DNA from: Legionella jordanis | GTDB lineage: Bacteria; Pseudomonadota; Gammaproteobacteria; Legionellales; Legionellaceae | Direction: 5' to 3' | DNA length: 64,000 bases | NCBI RefSeq assembly: GCF_900637635.1 | Contig: NZ_LR134383.1 | Coordinates: 950,501 to 1,014,500 of the forward strand | In this document: in pieces, positions 54,784-64,000 of the stretch | How positions within the stretch are numbered: position 1 is the stretch's first letter | Layout of the letters: each line of letters opens with the position of its first letter | Translations under genes and position numbers: made by a program | The notes under the pieces: model-generated | What the model saw: the letters and a program-made list of their open reading frames with translations, nothing else | Database searches by the model: none | Told to the model about the DNA's origin: nothing

Positions 54784-56034
54784 ATGAATTTTGAAGAGGA
54801 ACTCAAGCCATTAATTGCAGCCTATGCCGATTTTGATTCGCAACTTTTCGTCTACCAAGAAAAAAAAACGATGACGTTTGCAGAACGACAAAAAGTTGAA
54901 GCCAGTTTTATCGCTCTGGTTTGCCAATATCTTTCCCAAGATGGACTGGATGAAAAATGCATCGAATATTATATGAAAGAGCTTGAAAAGCTACTCCATC
55001 CCGATCGCTTCCCTCTTGCTTCACCTGAAATTAAATGGTTACAAGTTATACTGAGCGCCGATGTATTTGATCCGTCAAGTTGCTTAAATTTAGCAAAATT
55101 ATGCGAAGCAAAATTAAAAAACCCAGAGGCTCCTGAATTTCACCTTGAGCATATAGCAACAATGGATGCTCTTATTTTCCGCTTGAGGCAAGATAGAAAG
55201 TTAGCAAAAACACTTACTGAGCGAGCTTTGCTGGATAGTGTCCTTTCCATGTTGAAATCAGCTGACCAATATAACAGTCAGCTCAATAGCCGAATTTCCT
55301 TGATTTGGGCACAGAAAATTAGCCAATTAATGCCTTATTTAACCACAGGATATTGCCTAAGCCTTTTTTTGAAGGAATTGGCTTTACTGTATGCAGTCAC
55401 TTATACCCTGACCAGAGGTGGAAGATGGATTGAGCACTCTCACTCCAATGGGATACAAATGATTGGCCAAACCATGCGCGTGTTTGGTGAAGCGATTTTC
55501 AGCGCTGTCACTGCGCTCGTGGCCCGCTTGACGGAATTAAATATATTTGTTGCCAAAGGGGCTGTTAATCTAAGCGTGGATGCGAGCGATGGCTTGTATC
55601 GAATATTGGCTTGCCAAACTCAACCCACTCAAATGCTGACCGAAGATGCTAAATCTTTAGCACTTGCTCCACAGGATTTGTTTGGAGGTTTAAGGTTTGA
55701 AACATTCCAATTAAAATTAATTGCCGCCATTCTGGAAGAACAATCAGGCCGTTTGGAAAAGCAATGGTTTTATGATTGGCGTTTAGGCAGTAAAAAAAAT
55801 GCTGCAATCAAAAAGGCGCTGCAGGGTCTTCAGCTAGTGGACAAAAGCGGGCTTGAAGAAAATATAAAATTGCAACAGGCAAGGAGCATAATACAGACCC
55901 TTGCTGATAATAGGAAGATAAACGTTTACGGGAGCGATACAGCCAAGGCAATCAGTAATGCAAGAAATACCTTAAAGTTATTGCTTGAACCTTCAGTGGC
56001 GCAAGAGCGCACGTTATCCATTGGTCAGAGCTGA
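54784..56034 (+). CDS. Orphan protein with a J-domain-like HPD motif
   Basis: A 416-residue protein. The N-terminal 85 residues are helical and contain HPD at 72-74 between two helices (YYMKELEKLLHPDRFPLASP), the arrangement of a DnaJ domain, though the rest of the J signature is not clear. A moderately hydrophobic segment lies near 191-215 (SLFLKELALLYAVTYTL), followed by amphipathic helices. AGGGAG precedes the ATG. No family is recognised. It could be a J-like cochaperone or a translocated effector; both readings are inference. Confidence 0.7.
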   Translation: MNFEEELKPLIAAYADFDSQLFVYQEKKTMTFAERQKVEASFIALVCQYLSQDGLDEKCIEYYMKELEKLLHPDRFPLASPEIKWLQVILSADVFDPSSCLNLAKLCEAKLKNPEAPEFHLEHIATMDALIFRLRQDRKLAKTLTERALLDSVLSMLKSADQYNSQLNSRISLIWAQKISQLMPYLTTGYCLSLFLKELALLYAVTYTLTRGGRWIEHSHSNGIQMIGQTMRVFGEAIFSAVTALVARLTELNIFVAKGAVNLSVDASDGLYRILACQTQPTQMLTEDAKSLALAPQDLFGGLRFETFQLKLIAAILEEQSGRLEKQWFYDWRLGSKKNAAIKKALQGLQLVDKSGLEENIKLQQARSIIQTLADNRKINVYGSDTAKAISNARNTLKLLLEPSVAQERTLSIGQS

Positions 56035-56141
56035 ATCTATTAACAGGAATTTCAAGGGGAAGTAAGTAACCTGGGTAATTTGGGTGTTCAGAAAAGAAAG
56101 CCCCAAGAGGTAAGAAAAAGGTAATTTGCCACGAAAGTTAT

Positions 56142-56169
56142 TTGCATTCTTGATGATTTTGCCGATAAT
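56142..56169 (+). promoter_or_regulatory. Promoter-like element upstream of ugd
   Basis: TTGCAT and GATAAT with a 16-bp spacer lie about 28 bp before the ugd start. The -10 region also reads GCCGATAA (56161-56168), identical to the sigma-28 -10 consensus, but the matching TAAA -35 is absent. Confidence 0.4.
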
Positions 56170-56197
56170 TGCAAAGATTTGCTTTGTGGGAAATTAA

Positions 56198-57541
56198 ATG
56201 AAGATTTCAATTTATGGAGCAGGCTATGTTGGCCTTGTGTCCGCTGCTTGCCTGGCCAAACTTGGTCATCAAGTAACTTGCGCGGACATCAATCAAGAAA
56301 AAATTTCTATGTTACGAAGGGGTGAGTGTCCTATCTATGAAGAACATCTTCCTGAACTGTTGCATGAACAATCCAGAATAGAGCAGCTCTTTTTCACCAG
56401 CAATCTGGCCGAAGCGATTGCGCAAGCCGATATTCATCTCATTGCCACAGGGACGCCTAGCCTGCCAGACGGCAGTGCTGATTTATCTCAAGTGTTTGCT
56501 GTTGCCCGCCAGGTGGCGGAGCATGTTCAAAAAGATGGGGTTCTCGTCACCAAATCAACCGTGCCCGTAGGGACAGGGGATGCCATTCAAAGTTTAGTTG
56601 AAGAGGAGTTGGCAAAGAGAGGCAAAGCACTCAATATTTCTGTGGCTTCAAATCCTGAATTTTTACGTGAAGGAACGGCCGTTAACGATTTTTTAAAAGC
56701 GGATCGCATTGTGATTGGTGGCGATCGGCGGGCCCTTGAAGCATTGAAACGCATGTATCATCCCCTTGTTGAACAAGGTATTCCTCTTTTGTGTATGGGC
56801 CGAACGTCTGCAGAACTTAGCAAGTATGCAGCAAATGCCATGCTGGCTAGCCGAATCAGTTTTATTAACCACATAAGCCAATTGGCTGAGGCGGTTGGTG
56901 CCAATATTGATGAAGTACGTGAAGGAATGAGTTTGGATACCCGGATTGGCCCTCATTTTTTACAGCCGGGTATTGGCTATGGTGGATCCTGCTTTCCTAA
57001 GGATGTACGGGCTCTTATCCAAGTCACTAAGGCGAAAAAACTCCCTTCTGAGTTGTTAGAAGCAATAGATGAGGTGAATCGAGAGCAAAAAAACTGGGTT
57101 TTTAAAAAATTGGCCGGACATTTCAATAATCATCTTGAAGGATTGACAATTGCCATCTGGGGTTTGTCTTTTAAACCAGGGACCGATGACATAAGGGAGG
57201 CGAGCAGCCTCGTGGCGATTCAATCACTAAGAGAGGCTGGTGCAACACTCAGGCTTTTTGATCCAGTAGCAATGCCAGTTGCTAAAAAAATATTCACAAA
57301 TGATCCCGAAATTGTCTTTTGTGAGAGTGCAGAGGAGGTATTTGATGAGAATTTGGATGCTTTGGTCATTGCTACGGAATGGCCTGATTTTAAACAGTTT
57401 GACTTGAAAACATTAAGAGATAGATTGGGTAAAGCGCCGATAATTGACGGACGTAATTGCTTTGATTTGAAAACAGTGGCCGCAGCAGAACTGACTTACT
57501 ACTATTCAGTAGGCCGGCCGCTGGTTAAGAGTCAAAATTAA
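56198..57541 (+). CDS. ugd: UDP-glucose 6-dehydrogenase
   Basis: Oxidises UDP-glucose to UDP-glucuronate, a precursor for capsule and LPS sugars and for aminoarabinose. NAD loop GAGYVG is at 6-11; the catalytic cysteine is Cys265 in YGGSCFPKD; SNPEFLREGTAVNDF and GLSFKPGTDDIREASS are the family signatures. The 447-aa length is normal. galU follows 18 nt later, so substrate supply and oxidation are encoded together. It could support the glycolipid cassette nearby. Confidence 0.96.
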   Translation: MKISIYGAGYVGLVSAACLAKLGHQVTCADINQEKISMLRRGECPIYEEHLPELLHEQSRIEQLFFTSNLAEAIAQADIHLIATGTPSLPDGSADLSQVFAVARQVAEHVQKDGVLVTKSTVPVGTGDAIQSLVEEELAKRGKALNISVASNPEFLREGTAVNDFLKADRIVIGGDRRALEALKRMYHPLVEQGIPLLCMGRTSAELSKYAANAMLASRISFINHISQLAEAVGANIDEVREGMSLDTRIGPHFLQPGIGYGGSCFPKDVRALIQVTKAKKLPSELLEAIDEVNREQKNWVFKKLAGHFNNHLEGLTIAIWGLSFKPGTDDIREASSLVAIQSLREAGATLRLFDPVAMPVAKKIFTNDPEIVFCESAEEVFDENLDALVIATEWPDFKQFDLKTLRDRLGKAPIIDGRNCFDLKTVAAAELTYYYSVGRPLVKSQN

Positions 57542-57559
57542 TCTAGGAGTAGTAAAAGG

Positions 57560-58426
57560 ATGCCTATAAAAAAAGCTGTATTTCCCGTCGCAGGAATAGG
57601 TTCACGTTTTTTACCTGCTACAAAGGCTAATCCAAAAGAAATGTTACCCATAGTGGATAAACCTTTAATCCAGTATGCAGTTGAAGAAGCAGTTAGGGTT
57701 GGTATTAACCATATGATTTTTATTACCAGCTCTAGTAAGCGGGCCATTGAGGATCACTTTGATAATCACTATGAATTGGAAAAACGCCTGGAAGAGCAGG
57801 GTAAAAATAAATTGCTTGAGTTGGTTAAAAACGTTTCGCCCCCAGGAATTCAGTTTACTTATGTGCGCCAAAATCAGCCTTTAGGTCTTGGACATGCTGT
57901 ACTCTGTGCAGAACATGTAATTGGCGATGACCCGTTTGCCGTTCTGCTAGCAGACGATTTAATTGATGATTCCCGGATGCCTTGCTTGTCTGCCATGACT
58001 GAACACTTCAAGCAAGATGGTTTATCCGTGTTGGCAGTTCAGCCAGTTCCCTGGCATGATGTTCCACAATATGGCGTGGTGAGTGTTGTCGATGCTTCCA
58101 ACAATTATTCAACTATACTTGCAATGATAGAAAAGCCTCAACGGGAGTTGGCTCCTTCTAATTTGGCAGCAGTCGGACGGTATATTTTCACTCCAGAAAT
58201 TTTTTCCAGTCTTAGGCAAACCGTCCCTGATTCAAAAGGAGAAATTCAGTTAACCGATGGTATTCGCGGTTTATTGAAACAGCAAAAAGTTCAGGCTTAT
58301 CAATTTCATGGAAAGCGCTATGATTGCGGTTCAAAATTAGGTTATTTGCAAGCGACTGTGGAATTGGGCTTAATCCATCCAGAAATTGGGCAGGAATTTA
58401 ACGATTATTTACAAAATTTGAATTAG
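57560..58426 (+). CDS. galU: UTP-glucose-1-phosphate uridylyltransferase GalU
   Basis: Makes UDP-glucose from glucose-1-phosphate and UTP. The N-terminal nucleotide loop reads AVFPVAGIGSRFLPATKANP with PKEMLPIVDKPLIQYAVEEA after it. LADDLID is the metal site, and GKRYDCGSKLGYLQA lies near the end. The length is 288 aa. AGTAAAAGG precedes the ATG. It forms an operon with ugd. Confidence 0.96.
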   Translation: MPIKKAVFPVAGIGSRFLPATKANPKEMLPIVDKPLIQYAVEEAVRVGINHMIFITSSSKRAIEDHFDNHYELEKRLEEQGKNKLLELVKNVSPPGIQFTYVRQNQPLGLGHAVLCAEHVIGDDPFAVLLADDLIDDSRMPCLSAMTEHFKQDGLSVLAVQPVPWHDVPQYGVVSVVDASNNYSTILAMIEKPQRELAPSNLAAVGRYIFTPEIFSSLRQTVPDSKGEIQLTDGIRGLLKQQKVQAYQFHGKRYDCGSKLGYLQATVELGLIHPEIGQEFNDYLQNLN

Positions 58427-58575
58427 TTTCACAGTTCAATAACAAAGAAGACCTTGGTTGCGTTCAATTTGAATGCTAGATATTTTTAGCAGGGAAAGGA
58501 AAGGAAAATCAAACTTGAACTTTAGTCAATATCTCTGGCAAGATGCTGACTAAACAATATTTCCAGAGAGGAACT

Positions 58576-59328
58576 ATGAAAATTCTGGTTGCAGTGAAGC
58601 GAGTCATCGATCCCTATGTGAAGGTTCGTGTTAAATCCGATCGAACGGGTGTCGAAACCCAAAACATCAAAATGTCAATGAATCCTTTTGATGAGATAGC
58701 CGTTGAAGAAGCATTGCGCCTGCGAGAAAAAAACATAGCGACAGAAGTTGTTGCTGTAACTATAGGTAATGATGCGAGTCAGGAAACCTTAAGACATGCT
58801 TTGGCTCTTGGCGCAGACAGGGCGATTTTAATCAAAACCGAGCAAAGCTATTGCAGTTTAAATATCGCCAAAATCTTGCACAAAATGGTCGAACAAGAAA
58901 AACCCGATCTGGTGTTAATGGGTAAACAAGCCATTGATGGCGATAATAATCAGACACCGCAAATGCTGGCTGCGCTTCTTGACTGGCCCCAGGCCACCTT
59001 TGCTTCCCAACTGCTCGTTAATGGAAAAACCATTGAAGTGACCCGTGAAATTGATGGCGGTCTTGAAACTTTGGCCATGGATATGCCGGCAATTGTCAGT
59101 AGTGATTTAAGACTAAACGAACCTCGGTATGCCAGTTTACCTAATATCATGAAAGCAAAACGCAAGCCTTTAGACAGCATTGAGCTTACTAGCTTGGGGT
59201 TAGATTTAAAAGAGCACATTCAGGTGCTTGAAGTGAGCGCACCCAGTTCTAGAAGTGCTGGGGTCAAACTGTCTTCTGTTGACGAGCTGATTAATAAATT
59301 AAAATTTGAAGCCAAAGTGCTTCCATAA
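58576..59328 (+). CDS. etfB: Electron transfer flavoprotein beta subunit
   Basis: ETF accepts electrons from acyl-CoA dehydrogenases and passes them to ETF-quinone oxidoreductase. The 250-residue product begins MKILVAVKRVIDPYVKVRV; VEEALRLREK and LMGKQAIDGDNNQTPQMLAALL are family text for the AMP-binding subunit. GAGAGGA lies 5 nt before ATG 58576, which is chosen over an in-frame ATG at 58543. etfA starts 9 nt after its stop. Confidence 0.96.
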   Translation: MKILVAVKRVIDPYVKVRVKSDRTGVETQNIKMSMNPFDEIAVEEALRLREKNIATEVVAVTIGNDASQETLRHALALGADRAILIKTEQSYCSLNIAKILHKMVEQEKPDLVLMGKQAIDGDNNQTPQMLAALLDWPQATFASQLLVNGKTIEVTREIDGGLETLAMDMPAIVSSDLRLNEPRYASLPNIMKAKRKPLDSIELTSLGLDLKEHIQVLEVSAPSSRSAGVKLSSVDELINKLKFEAKVLP

Positions 59329-59337
59329 GGAGAAGGA

Positions 59338-60282
59338 ATGAGCACTTTAGTCATTGTAGAGCACGATAATAACAGCATGAACCCAGTTACACGCAACCTG
59401 GTAACTGCGGCTTTGCAAATTGATAAAGAACTTGTTTTATTGGTTTGTGGACACGAGTGCCAGAAGGTTGCTGAACAAGCTGCAAGCATAGCTGGTGTTC
59501 ATGCTGTATGGCTGGTAGATAATGTTTCTTTAGCTCATCAAATGGCCGAAAACATGTCGAAATTAATTGTTTCACTGGCCAATTCTTTCAAAGCTGTTCT
59601 TGCTCCCGCAAGCACTTTCGGAAAAAATATCCTTCCACGGGTGGCAGCAAAGCTGGATGTGGCACAAGTGTCTGACGTCATTCGCATTGTTGACGATTGC
59701 ACTTTTGAGCATCCAATCTATGCAGGAAATGCCATTGAAACAGTAAAGCTGCTGGATTCAATTAAAATTATGACGATTCGGGCTACAGCATTTGATGCAG
59801 TTGACAATGATCAAGCTCCTTGCTGCATCGAACGTTTGGATAAAACGGTTGAGGAAAACCCAAGCCGATTCATCAAGCACGAATTGAGTCGCTCAGAGCG
59901 CCCAGATTTAGCAAGTGCAAAAATTGTTGTTTCTGGTGGCCGTGGGCTTCAAAGTGCAGAAAAATTTAAATTGATTGAAGAATTGGCTGATGCTTTAGGT
60001 GCTGCGGTAGGTGCATCCCGAGCAGCAGTTGATGCAGGCTTCGTTCCCAATGATTATCAGGTAGGGCAAACCGGAAAAGTAGTTGCCCCGACTTTATACA
60101 TGGCAATAGGCATTTCAGGTGCAGTTCAGCATCTGGCCGGTATGAAGGATTCAAAAGTAATCGTGGCGATTAATAAAGATGAGGATGCGCCTATTTTTCA
60201 AATAGCAGACTACGGTCTGGTTGGTGATTTATTTCAAATTGTACCTGAACTTACTCAAAAATTAAGGCACTCTGAATCGTAA
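59338..60282 (+). CDS. etfA: Electron transfer flavoprotein alpha subunit
   Basis: FAD-binding subunit of ETF. The C-terminal domain has VSGGRGLQSAEKF, then GAAVGASRAAVDAGFVPNDY, QVGQTGKVVAPTLYMAIGIS and GAVQHLAGMKDSKVIVAINK, which together hold the FAD. The 314-aa length is normal. AAGGAGAAGG precedes the ATG. The pair is stand-alone; ETF-QO is not in the window. Confidence 0.97.
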   Translation: MSTLVIVEHDNNSMNPVTRNLVTAALQIDKELVLLVCGHECQKVAEQAASIAGVHAVWLVDNVSLAHQMAENMSKLIVSLANSFKAVLAPASTFGKNILPRVAAKLDVAQVSDVIRIVDDCTFEHPIYAGNAIETVKLLDSIKIMTIRATAFDAVDNDQAPCCIERLDKTVEENPSRFIKHELSRSERPDLASAKIVVSGGRGLQSAEKFKLIEELADALGAAVGASRAAVDAGFVPNDYQVGQTGKVVAPTLYMAIGISGAVQHLAGMKDSKVIVAINKDEDAPIFQIADYGLVGDLFQIVPELTQKLRHSES

Positions 60283-60403
60283 AGTGCTGGTGGAACGTGC
60301 TGGAAAAAGAATATGTGTTGTTCTGTAGATAAACCGGACGAGATTGGATATCGCGAAGATTAACATCTTGGCGACATTAATTTAGACTATTTTTAAAGGA
60401 AAA

Positions 60404-61525
60404 ATGATGTTTGTAGGGGTGCCAAAGGAAATTAAATCCCAGGAAAACCGAGTTGGTCTAGTTCCTGGTAGTGTACGTGAAATTGTTAGGGCCGGAAGTG
60501 AGGTGCTCGTTGAACAAGGTGCTGGTTTGGGCATTGGTATCACTGATGAACAATATCGCGCCGCCGGAGCAGAAATTGTTGCTACTGCCGAAGAAGTATT
60601 TGAACGAGCAGAACTAATCGTTAAAGTTAAAGAACCACAACCCATTGAATGCAAACGTTTAAAAGAAGGGCAGACCCTATTTACCTATCTGCATTTAGCC
60701 CCAGATCCACAGCAAACCAGGCTTTTAAAGGAGTCAGGTGCTACAGCTATTGCCTATGAAACCGTTACGCAAAATGATGGTGGCTTGCCCTTGCTGACGC
60801 CAATGTCACAAGTTGCTGGTCGAATGTCTATTCAGGCGGGTGCTCATTGCCTGGAGATGGCACAAGGAGGCAGTGGGGTGCTTTTAGGTGGTGTTCCAGG
60901 TGTTGCGCCTGCCAATGTGGTGGTCATTGGAGGCGGAGTTGTTGGCAGTAATGCTGTATGCATGGCAATGGGTATGGGGGCACGTGTAACAGTAATTGAC
61001 AAATCACTAACCCGTTTACGTGAACTGGATTTTCAATTCGGATCAAAGTTAACAACCATATATGCCACAGTTGAATCGCTTGAGCAGTGCGTTGCAGAGG
61101 CTGATTTGGTCATTGGCGCCGTTCTGGTCCCAGGAGCCGCGGCTCCTAAATTAGTAACCCGGCCTATGCTTAAATCCATGCGCCCTGGTTCTGTGGTGGT
61201 GGATGTGGCTATCGATCAGGGTGGCTGCTTCGAAACAAGTCGACCCACTACTCATCAAAGCCCTACCTATACGGTTGAGAATATCGTTCACTATTGCGTT
61301 GCAAACATGCCTGGTGCTGTGCCGCGTACTTCGACCTTTGCCTTAAACAATGCTACTTTACCCTTTGTAATCAGTTTGGTTACCAAAGGAGTAAAGCTGG
61401 CGCTGCTCAGCGATGGCCACTTATTAAATGGTCTTAATGTGCATAAAGGTATGATTACTTATGAAGCAGTAGCTCGTGATTTGGGCTATGAACACGTCGA
61501 TGCTACCGATGCTTTGGCCAGTTAA
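60404..61525 (+). CDS. ald: Alanine dehydrogenase
   Basis: NAD-dependent L-alanine dehydrogenase interconverting alanine and pyruvate plus ammonia, useful in an amino-acid-feeding bacterium. [20 protein letters not shown] starts the AlaDH/PNT domain, VKVKEPQP carries the catalytic Lys, FTYLHLAPD the catalytic His, [14 protein letters not shown] the Rossmann loop, and [20 protein letters not shown] the C-terminal signature. The 373-aa length fits AlaDH, not PntA. AAGGA lies 5 nt upstream. A strong terminator follows. Confidence 0.96.
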   Translation: MMFVGVPKEIKSQENRVGLVPGSVREIVRAGSEVLVEQGAGLGIGITDEQYRAAGAEIVATAEEVFERAELIVKVKEPQPIECKRLKEGQTLFTYLHLAPDPQQTRLLKESGATAIAYETVTQNDGGLPLLTPMSQVAGRMSIQAGAHCLEMAQGGSGVLLGGVPGVAPANVVVIGGGVVGSNAVCMAMGMGARVTVIDKSLTRLRELDFQFGSKLTTIYATVESLEQCVAEADLVIGAVLVPGAAAPKLVTRPMLKSMRPGSVVVDVAIDQGGCFETSRPTTHQSPTYTVENIVHYCVANMPGAVPRTSTFALNNATLPFVISLVTKGVKLALLSDGHLLNGLNVHKGMITYEAVARDLGYEHVDATDALAS

Positions 61526-61527
61526 CC

Positions 61528-61551
61528 CTGTGTTGGGCTCGCCCAACACAG
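61528..61551 (+). terminator. Terminator of ald
   Basis: CTGTGTTGGGC and GCCCAACACAG form a perfect 11-bp stem with a 2-nt loop (effectively 4 nt), 3 nt after the stop codon, followed by TCTGCAGTTTT. Confidence 0.75.
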
Positions 61552-61642
61552 TCTGCAGTTTTAATCTAGTCCGGTGAGGCAAAACTGACAACAACCTCAT
61601 TCGAAGTTTTGCTAGCTAATTGACCATGGACAACCATTTCTG

Positions 61643-61673
61643 GAAACTGGCATAACTAAATTATGCCAGTTTC
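61643..61673 (-). terminator. Terminator of mrcA
   Basis: GAAACTGGCATAA and TTATGCCAGTTTC pair over 13 bp around CTAAA, directly beyond the PBP1a stop on the minus strand. It may act in both directions between the convergent genes. Confidence 0.65.
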
Positions 61674-61675
61674 TG

Positions 61676-64000
61676 TCAGAATAGATTTTCTTGTGTGTCT
61701 GCCTCTGTTGACGTTTCAGTATCGTCTGAGGAAGGTTCTGTTCCTGGAACTTCCTGTTTGCGGAAATATTCAGTGATGGCATTGCTTTGATTGTTTCTAG
61801 CCAAGAGGCCAGTTTTAGGATCAATGCGTACGGCCACAACATTTTCAGGTTGTGGCATTTCCTTCTGCGGCATATTCACCAGGGCGACTTTCATAAAATC
61901 TATCCACATGGGCAATGCCAAGTTGGCTGCGTATTCATGAAGAGATTGCGGATTGTCAAAGCCAATCCAGGTGGTAACAACCAAATCGCGATTAAATCCA
62001 GCAAACCAGGCATCTACTTGATCGTTAGTCGTTCCTGTTTTTCCTGCTAAATCAGGTCGATTTAAAATTCTTGCTGCATGAGCGGTACCATGCTGAATGA
62101 CCCCCTTTAATGCCGAAGTCATTAAAAAAGCAACATCAGATGAAATAACTCGAGGTGCCAAGCTCGCAGGATCAACCTTATCCGCTGAACAGTCATCACA
62201 AGCAATGGATGGTTTGGCTTGAAGCAAAATGGCGCCATTATTATCCGTAATGTGATCAATCAAATAGGGTTCGATACGAAAACCACCGTTTGCAAATACG
62301 GCATAAGCGGCTGTTAATTCCATGGGACTAACGGATAAGCTTCCTAAAGCTAAAGAAAGAGCCCGAGGCAATTTATCTTTTCGAAAGCCAAAACGAGAGA
62401 TAAAGTCAATTGCATAATCAAAGCCTATGTCATCCAGGACCCGAATGGACACCAAGTTTCTTGAGTGGATTAAGGCATCTTTAAGGCGGGTGGGTCCATT
62501 AAATGTCAGATTCACATTATGGGGCCGCCACAAATTAGCCTGGCTTGGATCATCAACGACAATCGGCGCGTCATTGATTAAGGTTGCGAGTGTGTAACCT
62601 TTATTCAAAGCAGCAGCATAGACAAAGGGTTTAAAGCTTGACCCTGGTTGTCGTTCAGATTGTGTAGCCCGGTTGAATTTGCTTTTTAGAAAATCAAAGC
62701 CGCCCACTAATGCTTCCAAAGCTCCATTGTTGGGGTTTAAAGCCACCAAAGCACCTTCAACTTGCGGAATTTGACTCAGCAGCCATTTATTATTTTGGTT
62801 GCGTACATAAATAATATCGCCCACAGTAACGACTTGTTGAGCTTTCGTCGGGCTTCGTCCTGTCCAACCATTTTTAAGAGCGGGTCTTGCCCAGGATATT
62901 CCTTCCCAAGTGATAGTAAAGTTGCGACCTTGCCGGTTAGCAGCTATTGCTTCTTTATCGCCAACTGCCAAAACAACAGCAGGTTCAAGTGAATCTACTG
63001 CAGGATATTGCGCCAGCAATTTATGCAAAGCATCCGGAGACTGGCTGTTTACGCCGGTTATTTTGGCAATGGGCCCCCGATAACCATGCCGACGGTCATA
63101 GGCGAGAAGATTATCAACCACTACTTTGTTAGCAGTAGTCTGTAGGTCACCTTTTATGGTGGTGTAGACTTTATATCCTTTTGTGTAGGCTTTAGGGCCG
63201 AAATGATCAAACAGCGATTGACGAATCATTTCAGCTACATAGGGAGCTGGTACCTCAATGTTTGTGCCATGATATTTCGCGGTAATTGGTTGGGCTATGG
63301 CTTCCTGATATTGTTTTTCAGTAATGAAATTCTCTTCGAGGAGACGTTGAAGCACATGGTCGCGTCGTTTTTTGGCTGCCATGGGATTAGCAATGGGATT
63401 TTGCGTGGAAGGAGCTTGGGGTAAACCTGCGATCATGGCTAATTCTGCCAAATTTAATTCCTTTAGTGGCTTCCCGTAGTAAACTTCAGCGGCGGCACCG
63501 ACCCCATAGGCTCGATTACCCAAATAAATTTTATTCAGATAGAGTTCAAGGATTTTTTCTTTGGGCAATTCGCGATCGATTTTAATGGCCAGTAAAATCT
63601 CATTAAACTTTCTTAGAAACGTTTTTTTGCGGCTTAGAAAGAAATTACGCGCTACCTGCATAGTTATGGTACTGCCACCTTGAGATTTTGTTCCAGTTTG
63701 CAGCATGCGGACAGTTGCCCGACCCAAACCAAAAATATCCACTCCAGGATGTTCAAAAAAACGTTGATCTTCCGTTGCTAGGATTGCTTTGATAAGCAGA
63801 GGGGGAATGTCTTCATAGTTGAGTGGAATTCGACGTTTCTCTCCGTACTCCTGAATTAATAAACCATCCTGAGTATAGATTCGCAGCGGGACTTGCAAGC
63901 GTACGGTTTTAAGGGAATCCACATTGGGTAGTTGACTTTCCAAATAAAGATAGAGAAAACTCACTGCCACAATAAGTAGAAATAAAAGACTGAATAAAGC
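61676..64000 (-). CDS. mrcA: Penicillin-binding protein 1A, 3' part (N-terminus outside the window)
   Basis: Class A PBP that polymerises and cross-links peptidoglycan during elongation. The frame stays open to the window edge, where ALFSLLFLLI codes part of the N-terminal membrane anchor; a GTG at 63970 is not the true start. The glycosyltransferase part has ILATEDQRFFEHPGVD (catalytic Glu) and GGSTITMQVARNFFLSRKK. The transpeptidase has SSFK (GSSFKPFVYAA), SRN and KTGTTND. An OB-like insert lies between them, as in E. coli PBP1a. The last 40 residues are Glu/Thr-rich. Confidence 0.96.
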   Translation of the reverse strand, partial: ALFSLLFLLIVAVSFLYLYLESQLPNVDSLKTVRLQVPLRIYTQDGLLIQEYGEKRRIPLNYEDIPPLLIKAILATEDQRFFEHPGVDIFGLGRATVRMLQTGTKSQGGSTITMQVARNFFLSRKKTFLRKFNEILLAIKIDRELPKEKILELYLNKIYLGNRAYGVGAAAEVYYGKPLKELNLAELAMIAGLPQAPSTQNPIANPMAAKKRRDHVLQRLLEENFITEKQYQEAIAQPITAKYHGTNIEVPAPYVAEMIRQSLFDHFGPKAYTKGYKVYTTIKGDLQTTANKVVVDNLLAYDRRHGYRGPIAKITGVNSQSPDALHKLLAQYPAVDSLEPAVVLAVGDKEAIAANRQGRNFTITWEGISWARPALKNGWTGRSPTKAQQVVTVGDIIYVRNQNNKWLLSQIPQVEGALVALNPNNGALEALVGGFDFLKSKFNRATQSERQPGSSFKPFVYAAALNKGYTLATLINDAPIVVDDPSQANLWRPHNVNLTFNGPTRLKDALIHSRNLVSIRVLDDIGFDYAIDFISRFGFRKDKLPRALSLALGSLSVSPMELTAAYAVFANGGFRIEPYLIDHITDNNGAILLQAKPSIACDDCSADKVDPASLAPRVISSDVAFLMTSALKGVIQHGTAHAARILNRPDLAGKTGTTNDQVDAWFAGFNRDLVVTTWIGFDNPQSLHEYAANLALPMWIDFMKVALVNMPQKEMPQPENVVAVRIDPKTGLLARNNQSNAITEYFRKQEVPGTEPSSDDTETSTEADTQENLF

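Noticed and set aside
56161-56168. Sigma-28 -10 motif GCCGATAA before ugd
   Set aside because: No TAAA -35 element at the right distance, and ugd has no flagellar link; more likely a sigma-70 -10 (GATAAT).

Overview
The window reads as one chromosomal segment of a Legionella-like gammaproteobacterium. This is an inference from gene order and content: a low-to-moderate GC genome, ftsK-lolA-rarA synteny, a fleSR-fliEFGHIJ flagellar block, a split dcw cluster, and several AT-rich, coiled-coil or repeat-rich orphan genes that look like Dot/Icm effectors. One of these orphans has a PmrA-type tandem CTTAAT box upstream. No tRNA, IS element, prophage or CRISPR array was recognised. The single RNA gene found is rnpB (RNase P RNA).

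Layout. 1-3666: 3' part of ftsK, lolA and rarA. 3716-4855: an orphan type III polyketide synthase behind a perfect 14-bp palindrome. 4878-9467: a 1529-residue protein joining a RelE-like N-terminus, a superfamily 1 helicase core, about ten 48-residue helical repeats and an acidic tail. 9629-11773: an LpxO-like hydroxylase, a decayed stretch and a DedA protein. 12028-23835: flagellar regulators and basal-body/export genes, ending with a yhdP-type AsmA-like giant. 23877-25797: a membrane protein and mpl. 25804-27553: two orphan genes with their own promoter and terminator (effector-like). 27638-32187: clpB with a sigma-32-like promoter, sppA and suhB. 32389-35129: trmJ, iscS, an IscU-like gene and an iscA-type gene. 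35372-36244: fis and rnpB. 36316-42733: coaX, then mraZ-rsmH-ftsL-ftsI and murE. 43099-47620: GIY-YIG protein, gene remnant, a two-gene effector-like operon, a newly spotted double-glycine peptide and a DUF305 protein. 47778-54589: pdxB, an M50 protease and an envelope glycolipid cassette (ArnT-like, PAP2, ArnC-like, LAB_N), then a second GT-C enzyme. 54784-64000: an HPD-containing orphan, ugd, galU, etfBA, ald and the 3' part of mrcA (PBP1a).

Functional themes are envelope growth and division (FtsK, FtsL, FtsI, MurE, Mpl, PBP1a, LolA, YhdP, DedA), lipid A/LPS tailoring (LpxO-like, ArnT-like, PAP2, ArnC-like, LAB_N, Ugd, GalU), flagellar assembly, Fe-S/tRNA chemistry (IscS, IscA, TrmJ) and host-interaction candidates. 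The most notable points are: (i) the IscU-like protein has lost all three cluster-binding cysteines, the adjacent His and the HscA-binding motif while keeping the fold; (ii) the RelE-helicase-repeat fusion; (iii) an unlisted 56-residue peptide with a VVGG double-glycine leader; (iv) a PmrA-type box in front of the 700-residue putative effector; and (v) a secreted 73-residue protein with evenly spaced CX7C/CX3C cysteines.
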